Below are positions 1-7,682 of a stretch of DNA of 64,000 bases, piece by piece. The notes below the pieces were generated by a model. It was not told where the DNA came from. It did not search any database and saw only the letters and a list, made by a program, of their open reading frames with translations. Made by a program: the position numbers and the translations under genes. Origin of the DNA: Haloarcula nitratireducens (lineage in GTDB: Archaea > Halobacteriota > Halobacteria > Halobacteriales > Haloarculaceae); NCBI RefSeq assembly GCF_019599505.1, contig NZ_RKLT01000001.1, positions 1,116,001-1,180,000 on the forward strand, in the 5' to 3' direction. Every line of letters starts with the position of its first letter. The stretch's first letter is position 1.

Positions 1-1
1 C

Positions 2-1075
2 GCGTCGCTCACGGACACGTCGGGGTTCAGCGACGCGACCGCACCACAGCAGGCCGCGGGCGTCGCCGTCGATTGGGACACTGCGTTCATGAAGGCGCTC
101 GGCGAGGGCTACGAGCGCTACGCCGCCGGTACCTACCGGGAAGCGGCGATGGCGAGGGGAACCCCCGAGAGCGTCGAGGGGGCGCTGGACCCGGCGTCGT
201 TCGTCGCGCCCGACGGCGAGGGCTGGACGGCCGACGGCGAACGGTCGTGGGTACCCGCCGAGACTCTCGACGCCGGCGAGGGGGTCGCCGCGCCCGCCGA
301 AGTCGTCGTCTACCCCCCGCCCTCGCGGACGGTCCGGCCGGCGACGACGACGGGGCTCGGACTCGGGAGTTCGGAGACCGAGGCGCTTCTCTCGGGGCTC
401 TACGAGGTGATCGAGCGCGACGCGGCGATGCTCGCGTGGTACTCCACCTACGACCCGCTGGAGGTCGTCGTCGAGGACAGCGAGGCCTTCGACACGCTCC
501 GTCGTCGCGCTCGCTCTGAGGACCTCTCCGTGACCGCGCTCTCGCTCACGCAGGACGTCGACGTCCCGGTCGTGACCGTCGCCGTGCGGCGGGACGCGTG
601 GCCGAGGTTCGCGCTGGGCACGTCGGCGTCGCTCGACGCCGAGTCGGCCGCCGTCGGCGCGCTCGAAGAGGCGCTGCAGAACTGGATGGAACTGCGGGGG
701 ATGGGCCGAGAAGACGCGCGCGCCGAGGACGGCGCGATCGGCCGGTACGCAGACCGGCCCGAGGACGCGTCGTCGCTGGTCGAGGCGGAGACGGCCGTCC
801 CGCTGTCGAGCATCGGTCTCGACGCCCCGCCCGAGGGCGAGGCGGAACTGGAAGCTCTCGTCGAGCGCGCGACCGACGCGGGCCTGGCGCCCTACGCGAC
901 GCGGCTCACGACGCGGGACCTCGAAGGCATGGGGTTCGAGGCCGTTCGCGTGTTCTGCCCGACGGCTCAGCCGCTCTTCTTCGACGACGCCTACTTCGGT
1001 GAGCGGGCCGAACGCGTGCCGGCCGACCTCGGCTTCGAACCGCGCCTCCGCAGGGCGCATCACCCGTTCCCCTGA
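2..1075 (+). CDS. YcaO-domain protein (5' end outside window)
   Basis: The reading frame is open from the first bases, so the start lies to the left. The 357 visible residues match the YcaO fold. A conserved ATP-binding stretch (LLSGLYEVIERDA, about residues 129-141) is followed by a second one (GALEEALQNWM) and a proline-containing C-terminus ending HHPFP. YcaO proteins use ATP to activate a peptide backbone amide, making azolines, thioamides or amidines. The C-terminal prolines are typical of the cyclodehydratase type. No TfuA, precursor peptide or dehydrogenase gene lies to the right; the next gene is convergent. The substrate therefore cannot be inferred from this window. Confidence 0.85.
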   Translation, partial: ASLTDTSGFSDATAPQQAAGVAVDWDTAFMKALGEGYERYAAGTYREAAMARGTPESVEGALDPASFVAPDGEGWTADGERSWVPAETLDAGEGVAAPAEVVVYPPPSRTVRPATTTGLGLGSSETEALLSGLYEVIERDAAMLAWYSTYDPLEVVVEDSEAFDTLRRRARSEDLSVTALSLTQDVDVPVVTVAVRRDAWPRFALGTSASLDAESAAVGALEEALQNWMELRGMGREDARAEDGAIGRYADRPEDASSLVEAETAVPLSSIGLDAPPEGEAELEALVERATDAGLAPYATRLTTRDLEGMGFEAVRVFCPTAQPLFFDDAYFGERAERVPADLGFEPRLRRAHHPFP

Positions 1076-1100
1076 CCTGGGACGAGCGGTTCGAGCGCGC

Positions 1101-2270
1101 TCAGGGTTTCAGCAGGACTTTCGTCACGCCCTCTTCGCGCTCGTCGAAGCGCTCGTACATCTCCGGGGCCTCGTCGAGGCCCACGCGGTGGGAGACGATG
1201 AAGCTCGGCTCCGCACGACCCTCGATAATCATGTCGCGTAGTCGCCGGTCGTACCGCTTGACGTCGCACTGGCCGGTGCCGATCCGCAGGCCGCTCTCGA
1301 AGAGCTTGCCGAAGTCGACGCGCAGTTCGCCCGGTTCGTCGACGTGTTCCGGCGGGTTCGGGTCCGAGGAGAAGTAGACGCCGACGATGCCGACCTTCCC
1401 CGTCGCGCGGACGGTCCCGATGAGGTCGTTGATGACCTGCGAGGGGTCCTCGCGGGACTTGTCGTACGCGCCGTCGCCGTGGCTGTGCCGGCCGCCGTCG
1501 ATGGCTTGATAGCCGACCGCGTCGACGCCCTTGTCGACCTTCCCGCCGTGCTGCTCGGGGATGACCTCCGTCGGGTCCTCCTCCTCGAAGTTGACCGTCG
1601 TCGCGTCGCAGTGCTCCTCGGCGAGTTCGAGGCGGCTCTCGACCCTGTCGACGAGGTAGATGTCCGACGCGCCCTTGAGCTTCGCGCTGTAGGCCGCCAT
1701 CAGTCCGACGGGACCGCCGCCGTAGACGACGACCGATTCGCCGGCTTCGAGGTCGGCGAGTTCGGTGCCGTGCCACCCGGTCGGGAACACGTCGGCGAGC
1801 ATGACGAAGTCGTCCTCGTGCTCGTCGCCGTCGGGCAGTTTCAGCGCGTTGAAGTCGGCGTGAGGGACGCGGACTTTCTCGGCCTGTCCGCCCTGATACG
1901 GTCCCATCATCGCGTACCCGTAGACGCCGCCGGGGGTCTCGGAATCGGCGTTCAGGCAGAAGGCGGTGTAGTTGTCCACGCAGTTGCGGCAGTAGCCGCA
2001 GGCGATGTTGAACGGGAGGACGACCCGGTCGCCGGGTTCGAGGCTCTCGACGCCCTCACCGACTTCCTCGATGATACCCATTATCTCGTGGCCGAAGGCG
2101 CGACCCTCGTCGATCGTGGTTCGCCCCTCGTACATGTGGAGGTCCGACCCGCAGATCGCGGTCGTCGTGATGTCCAAGATCGCGTCGTTGGGACCCTCCA
2201 GCTCGGGCTCTTCTATCTCCTCGACTTCCATCTCGTGCGGTCCTCGGTAGACCGTCGCATCGATAGTCAT
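1101..2270 (-). CDS. Zinc-dependent alcohol dehydrogenase, formaldehyde-dehydrogenase-like (MDR superfamily)
   Basis: A 389-residue medium-chain dehydrogenase. The catalytic zinc site shows as C40-GSD and G60-H61-E62. The structural-zinc lobe has C91, C94, C97 and C105 (CGYCRNC then FC). The dinucleotide fold shows as GGGPVG at 184-189. The segment LADVFPTGWHG near 158-168 is characteristic of the glutathione-independent formaldehyde dehydrogenase branch, so an aldehyde or alcohol substrate with NAD(P) is likely but not proven. The frame is open for 60 codons upstream. I chose the ATG at 2270 because homology begins at MTIDATVYRGP, and the upstream extension is Cys-rich and unlike the family. 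It is convergent with the YcaO gene. Confidence 0.88.
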   Translation of the reverse strand: MTIDATVYRGPHEMEVEEIEEPELEGPNDAILDITTTAICGSDLHMYEGRTTIDEGRAFGHEIMGIIEEVGEGVESLEPGDRVVLPFNIACGYCRNCVDNYTAFCLNADSETPGGVYGYAMMGPYQGGQAEKVRVPHADFNALKLPDGDEHEDDFVMLADVFPTGWHGTELADLEAGESVVVYGGGPVGLMAAYSAKLKGASDIYLVDRVESRLELAEEHCDATTVNFEEEDPTEVIPEQHGGKVDKGVDAVGYQAIDGGRHSHGDGAYDKSREDPSQVINDLIGTVRATGKVGIVGVYFSSDPNPPEHVDEPGELRVDFGKLFESGLRIGTGQCDVKRYDRRLRDMIIEGRAEPSFIVSHRVGLDEAPEMYERFDEREEGVTKVLLKP

Positions 2271-2482
2271 AATCGGGTTCCCGCTGCCGGTTTCAGCGTC
2301 GATTCGGCAATCAGTAGCCTGCTTGCATCCGCAGGCGGTGGCACGGTCGCCGTCGTGCGGTTCTAGAACGGCCGTAACGTGCCGTTTCGCGCCCGAAACG
2401 TCCGTTTTCGTCACAGAACAGTTATAGTGTCGGGTGTTGTCAGTTACCATGGAAGCCGATGGTTCGGCTCGACAACTAACAC

Positions 2483-2635
2483 ATGGTATCCGAGTACGAC
2501 CTCCCGTGTAGCGAGTGTGGAGACAGCCTCGTCCGCGCCGAAGTGACGACAGCAGACGGGTCGGTACTGGTGGTCGCGGAGTGTCAGAACTGCGGCGGAC
2601 GGCACTACCCAGAATCGGCGCTGCGACGGGTTTAG
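2483..2635 (+). CDS. Small double-CxxC zinc-finger protein (50 aa)
   Basis: A 50-residue reading frame with two CPxCG-like knuckles, CSECG (residues 9-13) and CQNCG (38-42). They are separated by a short beta-rich segment, as in the many haloarchaeal one-domain zinc-ribbon proteins. It is acidic overall apart from a basic C-terminal tail. It is transcribed away from the alcohol dehydrogenase, and its stop overlaps the stop of the convergent DUF63 gene by 3 bases. The function is unknown. The family-type call rests on the regular cysteine pairs and good codon use, not on a recognised domain name. Confidence 0.75.
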   Translation: MVSEYDLPCSECGDSLVRAEVTTADGSVLVVAECQNCGGRHYPESALRRV

Positions 2636-3780
2636 ATGGCGAACGTGGCCCGGAGCATGTCGCGCGTGCCGGGTCCGAGACCGACGGCGGTGACGGCGAC
2701 GAGCAACAGCAACGCGTAGCGCGGGCTCTCGTCGATGAACTCCTCGTTGAACAGCCAGACGACGAGCGACGCGACGACGAGCTTGACTATCAGGAACGGC
2801 CACGAGGTGCCGATAGCGGCTGTGATTCCAGCCGGCTGGAGCGCCTCGGTCACCGAGATGATGAAGGCGTTAGCCGGGTGTTTCGGGTAGTACTCGAGCG
2901 GGACGTTCAACGCGTTCAGCCAGTCGGCGAGGATGACGTTGGCGACGCCGTCGATGGCGTGGCCCCAGATGACTAACAGCCCGATGTAGCCGGTGCCGTC
3001 GTTGACCTCGGGCGCGTACGCGTCGAACGCCTTGTACAGCCCGTAGGCGAGAACCGAGGCGATACCGACCGTCGAGAGGAGCACCGACGGGTACAGCGTC
3101 GAGTACTCCGTCGTCGCCGCGACGCCGTAGAGGTAGACGAGCGTCCCGAGGACGAGCGCCGTCCCGACCCCCGCCGTCGCTCGGTAGTAGCTCCCGATGT
3201 AGCCGCGTCTGTCGAGGAGGACGCAGGCGACGAGGGTCAGCAGCGTCATGAGGAAGACGGTCCCGTAGATGATGGGACTGATGATGAGCGAGCTCAGCGG
3301 GTACTCGACCAGCGGCGAGACGCCGGCCTCGATCGCTCTGTCGGTCCCGTCCTCGACGACCCGGAGCGCCCCGCCGAGCAGCATGAACGGGACGAACGCG
3401 AAGTAGAGCTGCGGGTCCTTCGCGATGTCCAGTCGCTCTAGCAGGAAGTAGACGCCGACGAGCATGTACACCAGGATCAGCATGTAGCCGATCTCCGAGA
3501 CGACGGTGTACCCCGGTTCGGCGACGATGCGTCCGCTCTGGACGGCTGCCTGACAGCCCTCGTACAGCGGTTCCGGGCCGCTGTCGGTCATGACGGCGCA
3601 GCCGGCCGCTTTCGCGTCGGCGTACACCGGTCCCCAGAAGTAATGCCAGAGGAAGCGGTCCCAAACGGCCTCTCGCGCCGCGAGCACCGCGCCCCAAGCG
3701 ATAGCGACGATGGCGACGAGGGAGGCGACCCAGAGGCGGCCGGCCCCGTAGTCGTCGACGACCCGCTCGAACGTGTTCAT
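2632..3780 (-). CDS. DUF63 family multi-pass membrane protein
   Basis: A 382-residue protein starting MNTFERVVDDYGAGRLW. About nine hydrophobic segments alternate with short loops, and aromatic signatures such as FLWHYFWGPVYADA follow the first helix. These features match the archaeal DUF63 integral membrane family, which is conserved in euryarchaea and has no established function. The HAIDGVANVILADW region near residue 275 is typical of the family. It lies 75 bases downstream of the IMPase-family gene on the same strand and may be cotranscribed with it. No signal peptide is seen apart from the first membrane helix. Confidence 0.85.
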   Translation of the reverse strand: MNTFERVVDDYGAGRLWVASLVAIVAIAWGAVLAAREAVWDRFLWHYFWGPVYADAKAAGCAVMTDSGPEPLYEGCQAAVQSGRIVAEPGYTVVSEIGYMLILVYMLVGVYFLLERLDIAKDPQLYFAFVPFMLLGGALRVVEDGTDRAIEAGVSPLVEYPLSSLIISPIIYGTVFLMTLLTLVACVLLDRRGYIGSYYRATAGVGTALVLGTLVYLYGVAATTEYSTLYPSVLLSTVGIASVLAYGLYKAFDAYAPEVNDGTGYIGLLVIWGHAIDGVANVILADWLNALNVPLEYYPKHPANAFIISVTEALQPAGITAAIGTSWPFLIVKLVVASLVVWLFNEEFIDESPRYALLLLVAVTAVGLGPGTRDMLRATFAI

Positions 3781-3855
3781 GGGCGAGTGAGCGGCGTGCG
3801 TCGGTTTCAGGTTTCCGGTCGCGTGCGCGGAGCCCGCGAAGCCACCGACCGGCGC

Positions 3856-4692
3856 TTACCGTACTGCCTCGTTTCCGGCGGCCACCAGCTCGTCGTGGGC
3901 CTCGCCGTTCGAGGCGACGAGCGCCGGGCTGTCGTGTCGCCACGCCTCGCCGTCGAGGTCGGTGACCGTCCCGCCGGCCTGCCGGACCATGTGGACGCCG
4001 GCGATGGTGTCCCAGGGGTTCATCGGCACCGTACAGATCGCGCCCTCCAACCCGCCGTCGGCGACGAGCGCGAGCGTCGCCTGGAAGCTCCCGATGCGGC
4101 GCATGTCACCGAACCGCTCGACGACGGCGGTACAGAGGTCGCCGAACGCCGCGCGGTCGTCGCGGTCCCACCAGCCGACGGGCGCGACGGCGAACGTCTC
4201 GGGGTCGGTGCGCTCGCTCACCGAGAGCGTCGCGCCGTCGCGGGTCGCGCTCTCCGGTCCGGCGGCGTAGAGGTCGCCCGCCGACGGCATGTACGTCGCC
4301 GACCCGACCGGGTCGCCGTCCTCGAGCGCGGTGACGCTGGTCGCCCACGTCCGGCTGCCGCGGACGTAGTTCGCCGTGCCATCGATGGGGTCGACGACCC
4401 ACGCCGCGCCGCGGTCTGGGACGCCGTCAAGCACGCTGGGATCCGTCTCGCCGGTCTCGGGGCCGGCGAGCGTCACCGCCTCCTCTTCGAGGACGAACGG
4501 GTCGTCGGGGAACTCCTCGCGGATGGTCGCCACCACCTGACTCTGTGCGTCGCGGTCGACCTCCGTGACGAGGTCGTTCTTGTTGGCTTTCGTCTCGACG
4601 GCGAGGTCGCCGCGGAACCGCTTTCGCGCGACGACGCCCCCGGCCCGCGCGGCCCGTTCCGCGAGCGCCGCGCGGTGATGTGCGTCCGACAT
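3856..4692 (-). CDS. Inositol monophosphatase / fructose-1,6-bisphosphatase family protein
   Basis: A 278-residue metal-dependent phosphatase. Family motifs are all present: an acidic pair at E70-E71, DPIDGT at 101-106 and WDTIAG near residue 222 (equivalent to WDxAAG). Archaeal members of this family often act on both inositol-1-phosphate and fructose-1,6-bisphosphate, so the substrate is open. Lys, Asn and Asp around residues 36-42 (KANKND) also match the family metal-site region. The start at 4692 (MSDAHHRAAL) is preferred over an upstream ATG because the extra 16 residues are Pro-rich and not conserved in type. It follows a small gene and precedes DUF63 on the same strand. Confidence 0.88.
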   Translation of the reverse strand: MSDAHHRAALAERAARAGGVVARKRFRGDLAVETKANKNDLVTEVDRDAQSQVVATIREEFPDDPFVLEEEAVTLAGPETGETDPSVLDGVPDRGAAWVVDPIDGTANYVRGSRTWATSVTALEDGDPVGSATYMPSAGDLYAAGPESATRDGATLSVSERTDPETFAVAPVGWWDRDDRAAFGDLCTAVVERFGDMRRIGSFQATLALVADGGLEGAICTVPMNPWDTIAGVHMVRQAGGTVTDLDGEAWRHDSPALVASNGEAHDELVAAGNEAVR

Positions 4693-4747
4693 GGCCGGGG
4701 CTGGCGGGCCCGGGGGCCTTACCAACTCGGTATCCAGCAAAAGAACG

Positions 4748-4948
4748 CTACTTCTGGTCGGACACTTCCTCGACGGTGGCGAGGATGGACTCGGCGATGT
4801 CGCGGGCCTCCTCCGGCGTGTACAGTACCTGATTCCCGAGCGATTGCTCGATGCGGACGTAGCCGTCGTCCGAATCGATGGAGAAGAACGCCGTGTTCTC
4901 CAGCGGCGGCACTCGGATACCCGAACCGTCGGCCTGATCGGTTGCCAT
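4748..4948 (-). CDS. Small conserved haloarchaeal protein (66 aa), unknown function
   Basis: A 66-residue acidic protein starting MATDQADGSGIRVPPLENTA. It has a beta-rich first half (FFSIDSDDGYVRIEQ) and an amphipathic C-terminal helix (TPEEARDIAESILATVEEV). A TATA box at 4971-4980 sits 28 bases before this ATG, so the transcript is probably leaderless and the shorter start is preferred over one 13 codons upstream. It precedes the IMPase-family gene by 55 bases on the same strand. I do not recognise a characterised family. Confidence 0.7.
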   Translation of the reverse strand: MATDQADGSGIRVPPLENTAFFSIDSDDGYVRIEQSLGNQVLYTPEEARDIAESILATVEEVSDQK

Positions 4949-4970
4949 GCCAGTTAATAACTCACGTTGG

Positions 4971-4980
4971 AGTATAAAAG
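4971..4980 (-). promoter_or_regulatory. TATA box for the 66-aa protein gene
   Basis: On the minus strand this reads CTTTTATACT. Its centre is 28 bases from the ATG at 4948, the spacing expected for a leaderless archaeal transcript. Confidence 0.6.
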
Positions 4981-5074
4981 TACCCATATATTACAAACCG
5001 GTACGGTAACGAATAGAGAAGGATCGGGCTCGCTGCCGCACACAGATCCCTCTCAGCGGAGTTCTGTCGAGAGT

Positions 5075-5153
5075 TGCGAGGGAAGATCGCTCCGTGCGAG
5101 TCTTCCAGCACTGTGTGCGAGGGACCGTATTAGGTCCAACAGTGCGAGGGAAG
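5075..5153. repeat. Short repeats of the tRNA-Leu 3' end
   Basis: The sequence tgcgagggaag at the 3' end of the tRNA gene (5143-5153) recurs perfectly at 5075-5085. A 9-base form (tgcgaggga) is at 5116-5124 and a 6-base form at 5095. All lie just downstream of the tRNA, the side where integrases leave duplicated attachment ends. They are short, and no integrase is nearby, so chance or local slippage remains possible. Confidence 0.4.
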
Positions 5154-5226
5154 GGATTTGAACCCTTGGACCCCTACGGGAGCGGATCTTGAGTCCGCCG
5201 CCGTTTCCTGGCTTGGCTACCCTCGC
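5144..5226 (-). tRNA. tRNA-Leu (anticodon CAA)
   Basis: Read on the minus strand this 83-base sequence folds into a cloverleaf. The acceptor stem is GCGAGGG with CCCTCGC. The D arm runs GCC-AAGCCAGGAAAC-GGC. The anticodon stem GCGGA/TCCGC holds the loop CTCAAGA, giving anticodon CAA for codon UUG. A long variable arm typical of tRNA-Leu is present, and the T arm is AAGGG-TTCAAAT-CCCTT. No intron is present and CCA is not encoded. Confidence 0.97.
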
Positions 5227-5267
5227 ACGCCGTCTCGCGGTCGTGCAGTTCGACCAACGATATCGGG

Positions 5268-5277
5268 ATATAAACCT
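5268..5277 (-). promoter_or_regulatory. TATA box for tRNA-Leu
   Basis: On the minus strand it reads GGTTTATATC. The centre is about 46 bases before the mature tRNA 5' end, so transcription would start roughly 20 bases upstream of it, leaving a short leader for RNase P to remove. Confidence 0.6.
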
Positions 5278-5326
5278 CTTACACTCTCGGTCGGCCGACG
5301 GACGCACGGACCGGCGGCGACGCGTC

Positions 5327-6820
5327 TCAGTCGGCGGCGTTCGGTTCGGTGCCGGTGAACTCGAAGCGCGCGCCGCCGGATTCGCTCTCGGTGAGCGTAC
5401 AGTCCCAGTCGTAGGTGTCGGCCAACTGGTCGACGTAGGTGAGCCCGAGACCGATCCCGCCGCCGTCGGTGGTGTAGCCGGGTTCGAACACCTGGCCGCG
5501 CTCGGCCGCCTCGATTCCGCCCCCGTCGTCCGCGACGTAGAAACCGGTGGGCAGGTCCCCGACGCGGACGGTCACGTCGGGACCGGCGTGAACGACGGCG
5601 TTCGAGAACAGGTTCTCGAGGACGTACCGGAGGTGCGTCGGGTCGGCTTCGACGGTCCGTTCGGTTTCGAGCACCAGTCCGGACTCGTCGGCTCTCGTCT
5701 CCTCCCAGACCTCGCTGGCGGCGTCGTCCAGCGCGACCTCCTCCCAGTCGATGACCGAGTCCGTTCCGCCGGCGGTGACGAGGATGACGTCGATCAGCTC
5801 CGCCATGCGGTCGAGCGCCGCCGCCAGCTCCTCGGCCGCCGCCTCGTCGCCGGTCGCGGCCTGCTGTCGGTAGAGGTGCGCGATCTGGAGCGGGTTGCGG
5901 AGCTCGTGGGCCAACATCCCCGCGAACGATTCGAGTCGCGCGTTCGTTCGCTCGCTCTCCAGCCCGGCGCTCACCCAGTTGCCGAGCAGTTCGACGAGCG
6001 TCACGTCCCACTCCGAGAACGACTCCGTCCGCGGTTCCGTATCGTAGAAACAGAACGTCCCGTAGGGCGCCCCCTTCACCGAGACCGGGACGCCCAGATA
6101 GCTGGAGATGCCCCACTCGGCGTTGCCGGTCCGGTCGGCGAGGTCCGGCGCGTCGGTCTCGACGTCGTCTATCACGAGCGGGTCACCGGACCGGACGACG
6201 CGCTCGCAGTTCGTCGCGCCGAGCGAGACGACGTCGCCGGCCTCGAAGTCGCAGCCGGTCGGGCCGGAGAGCGCCTCGAAGACGTAGGTGTCCGCGTCGG
6301 CGTCGATCCGCGACAGCGCCCCGTACTCCGTCCCGAGCGCGTCGCTGACGACCGACAGCAACTCAGCCACCTGTCGGTCGAACGGCCGGTCGGCGTCGCC
6401 GACGATCTCGTAGATCCGCTGGAGCGCGCGCTCGCGGGTCTCGAGTCGGCTCCGTTCTCGGACGCGCGCAGAGACGTCGCGGAAGAAGACGGATAGCCCG
6501 GTTCGGGAGGGGTACAGCCGTCCCTCGAACCGGCCGTCGGACGTCGGGTGTTCGATTTCGAACGTCGCCGACGACTGTGCCTCCATCGCGTGCTCGCACT
6601 CGTCCCGGAACGTCGTCGCTACGGGCTCGGACAGCAGTTCCCCGACTGCGGTCCCGGGCAGGTCGGTATCGGCGCTGGCGAAGACGTCCTCGGCTGCGTC
6701 GTTGCAGAAGGTGACTCGCAGTTCCTCGTCCAGCGCCACGACCGGGTCGGTCATACGTGAAAGGACCGCCGCGCCGTCCCGCCCGTCGGGCGGGTCCGGC
6801 GGCTCTCGTTTCTCTGTCAT
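5327..6820 (-). CDS. PAS-GAF sensor histidine kinase
   Basis: A 497-residue soluble kinase without membrane segments. The order is a PAS domain (about 17-118), a GAF domain (about 130-285), a HisKA dimerisation helix with the phospho-acceptor H305 in GMLAHELRNP, and an HATPase domain. The HATPase has the N box ENLFSN at 401-406 and G boxes DDGGG (430-434) and GGGIGLGL (452-459). It probably senses a cytoplasmic cue and phosphorylates a stand-alone receiver; no response regulator gene is adjacent. The start MTEKREPPDPP at 6820 is preferred over an ATG 15 codons upstream because a TATA box at 6886-6896 puts the transcript start near 6863. It is divergent from the DUF309 locus. Confidence 0.9.
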   Translation of the reverse strand: MTEKREPPDPPDGRDGAAVLSRMTDPVVALDEELRVTFCNDAAEDVFASADTDLPGTAVGELLSEPVATTFRDECEHAMEAQSSATFEIEHPTSDGRFEGRLYPSRTGLSVFFRDVSARVRERSRLETRERALQRIYEIVGDADRPFDRQVAELLSVVSDALGTEYGALSRIDADADTYVFEALSGPTGCDFEAGDVVSLGATNCERVVRSGDPLVIDDVETDAPDLADRTGNAEWGISSYLGVPVSVKGAPYGTFCFYDTEPRTESFSEWDVTLVELLGNWVSAGLESERTNARLESFAGMLAHELRNPLQIAHLYRQQAATGDEAAAEELAAALDRMAELIDVILVTAGGTDSVIDWEEVALDDAASEVWEETRADESGLVLETERTVEADPTHLRYVLENLFSNAVVHAGPDVTVRVGDLPTGFYVADDGGGIEAAERGQVFEPGYTTDGGGIGLGLTYVDQLADTYDWDCTLTESESGGARFEFTGTEPNAAD

Positions 6821-6885
6821 GACGGACGGTTCGAACTGTGATACAAAAAAGCTCTGCATTATCAACGTCGGAGTTACTGCTCGCA

Positions 6886-6896
6886 GATTATATCGG
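6886..6896 (-). promoter_or_regulatory. TATA box for the sensor kinase
   Basis: AT-rich gattatatcgg, about 70 bases upstream of the kinase ATG, leaves a leader of roughly 40 bases. It is the only strong TATA-like site in the intergenic stretch. Confidence 0.45.
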
Positions 6897-6956
6897 CGTA
6901 CCGACAGTAACGATCCGGACCGGTGGATTCACCCGGCTCGCCGTCGAAGGTGGCGT

Positions 6957-7163
6957 ATGGACGACCACACGCGGGACCCGACCGTCGGGCCGGTAGCGGA
7001 CGACCCGACCGGCCGGCGAGCGGGGACGCGACGCCTCACCGAACCGTCGTCTACGGGGGTCGCCCGCTCGCCGTCGAGAAGTCGCGGGCCGGAGATCCGG
7101 CCCCGAGAGCGGTCGTTCGAGCGTCCTCGGCGTGTCTCGGGGGGGCGGACCGACGACCGATGA
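6957..7163 (+). pseudogene. 68-codon ORF carrying a partial duplicate of the DUF309 gene start
   Basis: This frame begins [12 protein letters not shown] and the DUF309 gene that follows begins [12 protein letters not shown]. The underlying DNA is also alike (gaccacacgcg, then gaccgt), so a tandem duplication of the gene start is likely. After about 15 codons the similarity stops and the frame becomes Arg-, Ser- and Pro-rich without domain character. Its TGA overlaps the DUF309 ATG (ATGA at 7160-7163), so translation of the two would be coupled. Either it is a decayed copy or it serves as a leader reading frame; no function can be assigned. Confidence 0.45.
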
Positions 7164-7645
7164 GCGACCACACGCGAGACTCGACCGTGGAACCGCCCTC
7201 GTCCGGCGCCCCGACGGGATGGAACGCCGAAACGGGCGAGTGGGAGCACGCGACGCTTCGGAGGGCGGTGGTCCACGGCGTCCGCCTGTACAACGTCGGC
7301 GAGTTCCACGAGTCGCACGACTGCTTCGAGGCCGAGTGGTACAACTACGGGAACGGCACGACCGAGAGCGCGTTCCTCCACGGGATGGTCCAGGTCGCGG
7401 CCGGCGCGTACAAGCACTTCGACTTCGAGAACGACGACGGCATGCGAAGCTTGTTCGAGACCGCGTTACAGTACCTCCGCAGCACGCCCGGGGACTACTA
7501 CGGCGTCGACGTGCTCGACGTCCGCACCGTCGTCACGAACGCGCTGAACGACCCAACGGCGCTCCACGGGTGGCAGATCGAACTCGACGGGGCCTTTCCG
7601 GAAGCCGACGAGACCGACTTCGAGTACGCCGAGAGTTTGGAGTAA
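7160..7645 (+). CDS. DUF309 domain protein
   Basis: A 161-residue protein with the DUF309 signature [12 protein letters not shown] at residues 49-60 (H50, E51, H53, E57, E59). A helical core follows, including [16 protein letters not shown]309 proteins are small all-helical proteins whose conserved His and Glu suggest a metal or catalytic site, but no activity is established. The start at 7160 is chosen because it is coupled by ATGA to the preceding short frame and because the upstream in-frame extension to 6923 is Arg/Pro-rich. It is convergent with the patatin gene. Confidence 0.85.
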   Translation: MSDHTRDSTVEPPSSGAPTGWNAETGEWEHATLRRAVVHGVRLYNVGEFHESHDCFEAEWYNYGNGTTESAFLHGMVQVAAGAYKHFDFENDDGMRSLFETALQYLRSTPGDYYGVDVLDVRTVVTNALNDPTALHGWQIELDGAFPEADETDFEYAESLE

Positions 7646-7682
7646 CGCGACGGCGGTCGAGCGGACGACGGTACGAGACGGG

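Noticed and set aside
448..813. Long minus-strand and alternative-frame open frames over almost every real gene
   Set aside because: High G+C leaves long stop-free shadow frames. They are Arg/Ala/Gly/Pro-rich and lack domain motifs, while the opposite or offset frame encodes a clear family.
2449..2511. 20-codon ORF MEADGSARQLTHGIRVRPPV over the start of the small zinc-finger gene
   Set aside because: It has no conserved feature, overlaps in another frame, and the zinc-finger frame with its cysteine pairs is clearly the coding one.
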